DNA from: Bacteroidales bacterium
GTDB lineage: Bacteria; Bacteroidota; Bacteroidia; Bacteroidales; VadinHA17
Assembly: GCA_012514255.1 (NCBI GenBank)
Contig: JAAZAP010000172.1
Coordinates: 1 to 7,771 of the forward strand
DNA: 7,771 nucleotides
Direction of reading: 5' to 3'
The number at the start of each line of letters is the position of its first letter. Position 1 is the stretch's first letter. The notes beneath the pieces were generated by a model. It saw only the letters and a list, made by a program, of their open reading frames with translations, did not search any database and was not told the DNA's origin. The position numbers and the translations under genes were made by a program. Positions 1 through 4,767 of the stretch are shown piece after piece.

Positions 1-129
1 AAATTCCCATATCGCAAAAAGTTCTTTTTATTTTGTTATCATTTCATTCAAATAGTAACTTAGCCGAATCGGGAGGCATGGTATAATTTTTGTGGCTCGT
101 GGCACTTCATATTCAACACAGCTGATAGC
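1..129. other. AT-rich leader region, no convincing gene
   Basis: These bases are AT-rich at the left and hold stop codons in all plus-strand frames (for example TAG at 61-63 and TAA at 84-86). A reading frame open from position 1 to the TAG at 61-63 would give about 20 residues rich in Phe, Tyr and Lys. It does not look like the end of a real gene, although the tail of a gene starting outside the window cannot be excluded. The stretch therefore most likely holds the upstream control region of the flippase gene. Confidence 0.5.
82..92 (+). promoter_or_regulatory. possible -7 promoter element of the flippase gene (weak)
   Basis: The string TATAATTTTTG resembles the Bacteroidota -7 element TAnnTTTG with one extra base or one mismatch. 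It lies 37 bases before the TTG start at 130. No TTTG -33 element is found at the usual 19-21 base distance upstream, so this is only a candidate. It could equally be a chance match in AT-rich DNA. Confidence 0.25.
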
Positions 130-1476
130 TTGAGCAGACTTAAAGTCATAGACAATATCTCAGGATTGCAGGCCGTACAACTACTCAGATTTGTCACCTT
201 CCTGATTATCAGTATTGTATTTACAAAGAGCCACCTCTCGCGGGCGCAGATAGGCAACTGGGAGCTGTTTCTGTTCATATCAAGCCTGCTGAGTTTCTTC
301 TGGGTGACAGGTATAATACAGTCGCTTCTGACCCTATATAACCGCAACCGGACCTTCAGGGAAGACAGCGAGAGAGAGGGCCGCAAATCGCCCGAGATAT
401 ACAACGCCTTCCTGCTTATCTCATTCTTCAGCCTGCTGGTCTTCATCCTCGGGATACCCATCAGGTTCATGCTTGAGTCATCTCAGGGAGAGCCGGAGAT
501 CCCATATCCCAACCTTTTGTTGCTCTATATCCTCCTCAGCAATCCTGTTACACTTATAGAATATATATACCTTCTTAATAAAAGGCCTCACAGGATACTG
601 CAGTACGGCATCTACACCTACTCGGCCCAGCTGTTGCTGGTACTGGCACCGGTGATTGCCGGGTTCGACGAGAAGAGCGCCATATGGGGACTCTTTGCCA
701 TCACTGGCATCCGGTGGATATGGCTGGTCATCCTGCTGCGCCGGTATACACTCCTTAAGGTATCCGTCAACTTTATCAGGGAGCATCTGAAGGTGGGGAT
801 GCCTCTCATACTCACCTTCCTTATCAGCGGCTCGGCGCAATATATTGACGGTATTATCATCTCAGCCCGCTATACTGATCCGGGTGTCTTTGCAATGTAT
901 CGCTACGGTGCCAAGGAGTTTCCGCTGGTGCTGCTGCTGGCCAACGGGCTCAGCAACGCCCTGCTGCCACGCTTCAGCACCAGGGAGGGGATGCGTGAGG
1001 CGCTGGTGACACTGCGACACAGGTCTGACAGACTGATAAAATACCTTTTCCCGATATCAATGGCTACAATGCTGGTTGCCCGCTGGGTATACCCGCGGCT
1101 ATTCACCCCGGAGTTCACCCGTAGCGCTGACGTGTTCATGATCTACCTGCTGCTGGTCATTCCGCGGCTGGTTTTCCCCCAGACAATAGTTATTGGCAGG
1201 AGAAAAACGAAAGTAATACTCTATACCGCAGCTGTTGAGATAGCAATAAACATCCCGCTCAGCCTTCTGCTGATCAAACCCTATGGAGTTGTAGGCGTGG
1301 CTCTGGCAACTTTCATTGTCTACTTCCTTGAAAAGATATTCCTGATGTATTATGTCTGGAAAAAGATGAAGATAAGCCCCCGGGAATATATTTCGCTCAA
1401 CCGGTGGCTGATCTTTTCAGGCTTGCTGATCCTGTTGTTTGTTCTTATTGATCACCGCATAATAGATTTCCACTGA
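130..1476 (+). CDS. polysaccharide/lipid-linked oligosaccharide flippase-like membrane protein (MOP superfamily)
   Basis: This 448-residue, strongly hydrophobic protein has about 12 predicted membrane segments, roughly at residues 17-33, 44-68, 90-116, 126-149, 156-178, 182-204, 222-246, 262-280, 303-321, 333-356, 362-408 (two helices) and 424-441. Length, helix count, the mid-protein GMPLILTF segment followed by an acidic residue (D240), and the late YGVVGVALATF segment fit the Wzx-like branch of the MOP exporter superfamily, which moves lipid-linked saccharides across the inner membrane. The start is TTG at 130, because the frame is closed by a TAG at 61-63 and holds no ATG before M114. A second TTG at residue 13 is an alternative. 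No Shine-Dalgarno sequence is visible. No glycosyltransferase or polymerase gene lies next to it here, so its substrate is unknown. Family assignment is fairly sure; the exact role is inference. Confidence 0.8.
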   Translation: MSRLKVIDNISGLQAVQLLRFVTFLIISIVFTKSHLSRAQIGNWELFLFISSLLSFFWVTGIIQSLLTLYNRNRTFREDSEREGRKSPEIYNAFLLISFFSLLVFILGIPIRFMLESSQGEPEIPYPNLLLLYILLSNPVTLIEYIYLLNKRPHRILQYGIYTYSAQLLLVLAPVIAGFDEKSAIWGLFAITGIRWIWLVILLRRYTLLKVSVNFIREHLKVGMPLILTFLISGSAQYIDGIIISARYTDPGVFAMYRYGAKEFPLVLLLANGLSNALLPRFSTREGMREALVTLRHRSDRLIKYLFPISMATMLVARWVYPRLFTPEFTRSADVFMIYLLLVIPRLVFPQTIVIGRRKTKVILYTAAVEIAINIPLSLLLIKPYGVVGVALATFIVYFLEKIFLMYYVWKKMKISPREYISLNRWLIFSGLLILLFVLIDHRIIDFH

Positions 1477-1533
1477 CGGAGATATGCAGCTCAATCATGA
1501 GATAATCCAGCCTTTACAGATTTTAAAAAGAAT

Positions 1534-1541
1534 TATATTTG
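1534..1541 (+). promoter_or_regulatory. candidate -7 promoter element for the PLP enzyme/GNAT unit
   Basis: TATATTTG matches the Bacteroidota -7 consensus TAnnTTTG exactly and lies 24 bases before the ATG at 1566, which would give a short leader. The best upstream -33 candidate is TTTA at 1513-1516. It differs by one base from TTTG and has a 17-base spacer, shorter than the usual 19-21. The element sits in the only gap between the flippase and the PLP enzyme, so it is the natural place for a promoter of the downstream pair. Confidence 0.45.
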
Positions 1542-1565
1542 GCCAGGTAATAAATATTCCGGAGG

Positions 1566-3053
1566 ATGCCATTAAGTACCATACAGCCCGAAGCATATTT
1601 TTCAAAATTCAGACGAAACATTGTGGGTATTGACCAGGAGTATACAACTCCTTTCGGCCGTAAGAAGATCATCTATTGTGACTGGATAGCCAGTGGCAGG
1701 CTCTATGGCCCCATTGAGGAGCGGATGGCTAATTCCTTTGGCCCGTTCGTGGCGAACACACACACCGAGACATCAGAGACCGGCTCAGTAATGACCTGGT
1801 CATACCACCATGCACAGGAGATAATCAAAAAGCATGTCAACGCTGGTCCGGACGATGTGCTCATCGCTGCAGGCGCCGGCATGACGGCGGTGATAAACAA
1901 ATTCCAGCGGATGCTGGGGCTAAAGGGCTGCACTCTTCCCAGGACAGCCCGGTGCCTGAAAGAGACCGAACGCCCGGTGGTCTTCATCACACACATTGAA
2001 CATCACTCTAATCAGACTTCCTGGTACGAGACTCTGGCTGATGTTGTCATCATTGAACCCGGCGCTGACCTCACCGTCAATCCTGACAGCCTCAGTAAAG
2101 CGCTTGAAAAATACAGGGACAGGAAATTCAAGATCGGCTCCTTCTCTGCCTGTTCAAATGTCACGGGAGTATTCACTCCTTACCACACTCTGGCACGCAT
2201 AATGCATGAGCACGGCGGACTCTGTTTCGTTGACTTCGCAGCTTCGGCGCCATATACTGATATAAACATGCATCCCGAAGAGAGCATGGAGAAGCTTGAT
2301 GCAATATTCTTCTCGCCGCATAAGTTCCTCGGTGGTCCCGGATCATCAGGTATAATGCTCTTTGATAAATCGCTCTACAAATCTTCGGCCCCCGATCAGC
2401 CGGGAGGAGGCACGGTTGACTGGACCAACCCGTGGGGTGAGTATAAATATGTTGACAGCATTGAGTCGCGTGAGGATGGCGGCACCCCCGCCTTCCTGCA
2501 GATGATCAGGGCTGCCCTGGCCATCAGGCTCAAGGAGCAGATGGGTACGGTGAACATAATGAGGCGGGAGGAGGAGCTGCTTGAGCGAACCTTCAGCGGG
2601 CTCACCTCCATACACGGACTCCATATACTGGCACCCAACGTGAGACACAGGCTCGGAGCCGTCTCCTTTTACATGGATGACCTGCACTATAACCTGGTGG
2701 TCAGGCTGCTCAGCGACAGGTACGGCATACAGGTCAGGGGCGGGTGCGCCTGTGCCGGCACTTATGGTCATTACCTGCTTGACGTGACATATGATCACAG
2801 TCACCGCATTACGGAGATGATCAGCAGGGGAGACCTGTCGGAAAAACCCGGCTGGGTAAGGCTTTCTATTCACCCTACCATGACAGATGATGAGCTTGAA
2901 GCAGTGATAACAGCGCTGCATGAGATCGCAGACCATGCGGCAGAGTGGAGTGCCGATTACACCTACAACAGGAGAACCAACGAATTTACCCACAGGGATG
3001 ATACCGGTGAGGGCCGTCAACAGGTACGCACATGGTTTAACCTTCAGAGTTGA
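1566..3053 (+). CDS. cysteine desulfurase-like class V aminotransferase (PLP-dependent)
   Basis: This 495-residue fold-type I PLP enzyme resembles the NifS/SufS group. Visible landmarks are EHHSN at 145-149 (H146 should stack on the PLP ring, as the equivalent His does in SufS), an Asp in the VDFAAS motif (D223, which should pair with the pyridine nitrogen), and SPHKFLGG at 250-257, where K253 is the expected Schiff-base lysine. At 391-397, RGGCACA matches the position of the SufS RTGHHCA motif. C396 aligns with the persulfide-carrying Cys, and C394 is an extra one. It is longer than typical SufS (about 400 residues), with a Cys-containing insertion near 119-136 and a charged tail after about 460. 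The true substrate is not shown: desulfurase, lyase, epimerase and aminotransferase activity are all possible. ATG 1566 is the only standard start after the in-frame TAA at 1551-1553; it is directly preceded by GGAGG with no spacer. Confidence 0.85.
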   Translation: MPLSTIQPEAYFSKFRRNIVGIDQEYTTPFGRKKIIYCDWIASGRLYGPIEERMANSFGPFVANTHTETSETGSVMTWSYHHAQEIIKKHVNAGPDDVLIAAGAGMTAVINKFQRMLGLKGCTLPRTARCLKETERPVVFITHIEHHSNQTSWYETLADVVIIEPGADLTVNPDSLSKALEKYRDRKFKIGSFSACSNVTGVFTPYHTLARIMHEHGGLCFVDFAASAPYTDINMHPEESMEKLDAIFFSPHKFLGGPGSSGIMLFDKSLYKSSAPDQPGGGTVDWTNPWGEYKYVDSIESREDGGTPAFLQMIRAALAIRLKEQMGTVNIMRREEELLERTFSGLTSIHGLHILAPNVRHRLGAVSFYMDDLHYNLVVRLLSDRYGIQVRGGCACAGTYGHYLLDVTYDHSHRITEMISRGDLSEKPGWVRLSIHPTMTDDELEAVITALHEIADHAAEWSADYTYNRRTNEFTHRDDTGEGRQQVRTWFNLQS

Positions 3054-3058
3054 AGAAT

Positions 3059-4267
3059 ATGAAAATAACAGAAGTGACCACCGAAGCCGGCAGGAGGGAA
3101 TTCATTGATTTTCCCAGGAGGCTCTACAGGAACGATCCCAACTGGGTATGTCCCCTTGACAGCGAGATGGAAGCGGTTTTTGATACTGACCGTAATGCAG
3201 CCTTCGGTCATGGCGAGGCAGCACGCTGGCTGCTCACTGACAGTACGGGAAAGACTATTGGCAGGGTGGCAGCCTTCATTGATGAGATACGGTCCAACGC
3301 CAACCGGCAGCCCACGGGAGGCATGGGCTTCTTTGAGGTCATTGAGTCACAGGAGGCAGCCTTCATGCTCTTTGACACTGCTCGCCAGTGGCTGACAGAG
3401 AGAGGGATGAAAGCCATGGACGGCCCTATCAATTTCGGGGAGAATGACAACTACTGGGGATTGCTGGTGGATGGATTCGTTCAGCCGGGATTCGGGATGC
3501 CATATAACAAGCCATACTACAGGAAATACTTCGAGGAGTATGGATTCAGGACCTATTTCGAGCAGTACAGTTACCATAAGGATGTAGCTTCAGTAGAGGT
3601 TTTCCCTGAACGGTTCAGGAAGATAGCCGAGTGGATCTCCAAACGGCCGGGTTATGCCTACAGGCATTTTGAGTTCTCCCGGAGCCAGCAGTTCGCGGCA
3701 GATATGGTGGAGATATATAATGCCACCTGGGCAGTCTTCAAGGAGGACTTCACTCCGCTGGATCCAGCGAGACTGCAGAACACACTGAACCAGGCAAAGG
3801 CTTTCATTGATCCGGAGCTAATATGGTTTGCCTACCACAATGAAAAACCGGTGGCATTCTTCATCATCTTCCCTGACCTGAACCAGATCATCCGGCACTT
3901 CAACGGACGGCTGACATTATGGAACAAGATACGGTTCCTGTGGTACAAAATGAATCATGAGATGACCCGTGCCAGGGCGCTGGTTGCAGGTGTGCACCCC
4001 TCATACCAGAACAGCGGCATAGAGTCAGCCATCTTCCTTGAACTGTTCCGCGTCTTCAGGAAAAAACGTTTTTATAAGGAACTGGAGCTTTCGTGGGTGG
4101 GCGACTTCAACCCGAAGATGATATCCATCTATGAGGCAATAGGAGCTCATAAGGCAAAGACCCATCTCACAATGAGATACATGATTGATGATGCCCTGCC
4201 GTTCATAATGTACAAGGATGAGATGGAAGAAAACCGGGCAGCACGGGAGGCAAAACTGAAGAAGTGA
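3059..4267 (+). CDS. large GNAT-fold N-acyltransferase-like protein
   Basis: This 402-residue cytosolic protein has no signal peptide or membrane helix. The C-terminal half (about 215-380) carries GNAT landmarks: VAFFIIF as a central strand (265-271), GVHPSYQNSGIES at 311-323 in the place of the acyl-CoA pyrophosphate-binding loop (Q317, G320), and NPKMISIYEAIGA at 351-363, like the last GNAT helix. The N-terminal half (about 1-175) looks like a second, diverged GNAT fold, with GRVAAFID at 68-75 and YYRKYFEEYGF at 153-163. The opening pattern FIDFPRRLYRNDPNWVCPL is, as I recall, typical of a widespread family of about 380-400 residues, usually annotated as GNAT or hypothetical. I chose ATG 3059 over the TTG at 3050, which overlaps the previous stop. 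It begins 5 bases after the PLP enzyme ends, so the two are almost certainly co-transcribed. Acyl donor and acceptor are unknown. Confidence 0.75.
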   Translation: MKITEVTTEAGRREFIDFPRRLYRNDPNWVCPLDSEMEAVFDTDRNAAFGHGEAARWLLTDSTGKTIGRVAAFIDEIRSNANRQPTGGMGFFEVIESQEAAFMLFDTARQWLTERGMKAMDGPINFGENDNYWGLLVDGFVQPGFGMPYNKPYYRKYFEEYGFRTYFEQYSYHKDVASVEVFPERFRKIAEWISKRPGYAYRHFEFSRSQQFAADMVEIYNATWAVFKEDFTPLDPARLQNTLNQAKAFIDPELIWFAYHNEKPVAFFIIFPDLNQIIRHFNGRLTLWNKIRFLWYKMNHEMTRARALVAGVHPSYQNSGIESAIFLELFRVFRKKRFYKELELSWVGDFNPKMISIYEAIGAHKAKTHLTMRYMIDDALPFIMYKDEMEENRAAREAKLKK

Positions 4268-4284
4268 TTTTTTTTGATGCACTC

Positions 4285-4315
4285 TTTGTATTTTCTTCAT
4301 ACTTCATTATCTTTG
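4285..4315 (+). promoter_or_regulatory. Bacteroidota-type promoter of rpmE2
   Basis: TTTG at 4285-4288 (-33 element), a 19-base spacer and TATCTTTG at 4308-4315 (-7 element) match the primary sigma factor consensus TTTG/N19-21/TAnnTTTG without a mismatch. Transcription should begin a few bases downstream, around 4319-4323, giving a leader of roughly 40-45 bases before the ATG at 4364. This is the clearest promoter in the window. It shows that L31 is transcribed separately from the GNAT gene even if some read-through occurs. Confidence 0.75.
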
Positions 4316-4319
4316 CACT

Positions 4320-4341
4320 CCCTTGAAAAAGGGTTTTTCAA
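4320..4341 (+). promoter_or_regulatory. leader hairpins of L31 mRNA (two competing folds)
   Basis: Two overlapping inverted repeats lie at or just after the expected transcription start. CCCTT (4320-4324), GAAA tetraloop and AAGGG (4329-4333) form a 5-bp stem followed by five T residues (4334-4338), like a small intrinsic terminator. Alternatively TTGAAAAA (4323-4330), loop GGG and TTTTTCAA (4334-4341) form a perfect 8-bp stem. The two use the same bases and exclude each other. The structure could be an L31 autoregulatory leader, a 5' stabilising hairpin, or a weak terminator of the upstream GNAT unit. The base complementarity is seen directly; the function is inference. Confidence 0.4.
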
Positions 4342-4363
4342 ACAGTAAATAAATGTTTCAGAG

Positions 4364-4630
4364 ATGAAAGAAGGTATACATCCGAACAATTACAGGCTGG
4401 TCGTATTTCAGGATATGTCAAACGGATTTGCGTTCCTGACACGTTCAACAGCCGCATCACGTGATACCATCAAATGGGAGGATGGCAACGAGTATCCGCT
4501 CATCAAGCTTGAGATATCAAACACATCGCATCCGTTCTATACCGGCAAGATGAAGCTTGTTGACACGGCAGGAAGGGTAGACAAGTTCATGAACCGCTAC
4601 AAGAATCACCTTAGTAAGAAGACGAAGTAG
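4364..4630 (+). CDS. rpmE2: 50S ribosomal protein L31, type B
   Basis: This 88-residue protein is a structural component of the large ribosomal subunit, near the central protuberance and the inter-subunit bridge. It starts [10 protein letters not shown] and contains [32 protein letters not shown] and a basic tail [12 protein letters not shown], all typical of the type B (YkgM/RpmE2-like) form. It has no cysteine at all, so it lacks the CxxC zinc-binding residues of type A L31, and its length is normal for type B. The gene stands alone between its own promoter (4285-4315) and a strong terminator (4650-4679). The ATG is preceded only by a purine stretch (CAGAG), without a true Shine-Dalgarno sequence. 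Zinc-free L31 often serves as the only L31 in Bacteroidota; whether a type A copy exists elsewhere cannot be seen here. Confidence 0.96.
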   Translation: MKEGIHPNNYRLVVFQDMSNGFAFLTRSTAASRDTIKWEDGNEYPLIKLEISNTSHPFYTGKMKLVDTAGRVDKFMNRYKNHLSKKTK

Positions 4631-4649
4631 TTGAACAACATGTCATTAC

Positions 4650-4679
4650 AAGCTGCCTAAACAAGGCGGCTTTTTTTTT
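4650..4679 (+). terminator. intrinsic terminator after rpmE2
   Basis: AGCTGCC (4651-4657), a 7-base loop and GGCGGCT (4665-4671) form a 7-bp stem with one T-G wobble; A4650 and T4672 can add one more pair. The stem runs into an unbroken run of nine T residues (4671-4679). It lies 20 bases after the rpmE2 stop codon and should end that transcript before lon. Confidence 0.9.
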
Positions 4680-4698
4680 GTTTGAGAATAACACCTGG

Positions 4699-4721
4699 TC
4701 TCTCCGTGGATTAAGGAGAGA
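4699..4721. repeat. inverted repeat TCTCTCC-N9-GGAGAGA upstream of lon
   Basis: Perfect 7-base arms at 4699-4705 and 4715-4721 are separated by 9 bases. The centre lies about 58 bases before the lon start. It is not followed by a T tract, so it is not a terminator. The 9-base spacing recalls heat-shock operators such as CIRCE, but the arm sequence is different from CIRCE. It may be a protein-binding operator or an RNA hairpin in the lon leader. No function is proven. Confidence 0.4.
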
Positions 4722-4753
4722 GGAGTAATTGAGTATTATTAAGTAAATTTACA

Positions 4754-4761
4754 TACTTTTA
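4754..4761 (+). promoter_or_regulatory. possible -7 promoter element of lon (weak)
   Basis: TACTTTTA differs by one base from TAnnTTTG. A poor -33 candidate, ATTG at 4728-4731, lies 22 bases upstream. Use of this site would start the transcript at or very near the lon ATG (4768), giving an almost leaderless mRNA. A 10-base perfect palindrome, GTAAATTTAC (4743-4752), lies directly upstream. The true start could lie further upstream in the 4680-4750 region. Confidence 0.25.
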
Positions 4762-4767
4762 CCCGAT

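Noticed and set aside
1484..1633. Plus-strand open frame of 49 residues starting MQLNHEIIQPLQ, between the flippase and the PLP enzyme
   Set aside because: It runs 68 bases into the PLP enzyme in another frame, contains the candidate promoter, shows no recognisable family, and its second half is merely the shifted reading of the real gene.
2346..3020. Long minus-strand open frame (224 residues) opposite the PLP enzyme
   Set aside because: It lies wholly within a convincing gene on the other strand and shows no family motif. Long antisense frames arise easily in such codon usage.
3050..3058. TTG start of the GNAT gene at 3050, overlapping the PLP enzyme stop
   Set aside because: It would add only three residues (MKN). 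The ATG at 3059 is a standard start, and MKITEV is a natural N terminus for this family.
4265..4275. Run of eight T residues after the GNAT stop codon, as an intrinsic terminator
   Set aside because: No GC-rich stem precedes it; the bases before it are part of the coding sequence and do not form a stable hairpin.
4699..4721. CIRCE element (HrcA operator) upstream of lon
   Set aside because: The 9-base spacer fits, but the arms (TCTCTCC/GGAGAGA) do not match the CIRCE arms TTAGCACTC/GAGTGCTAA. It is kept only as an unassigned inverted repeat.
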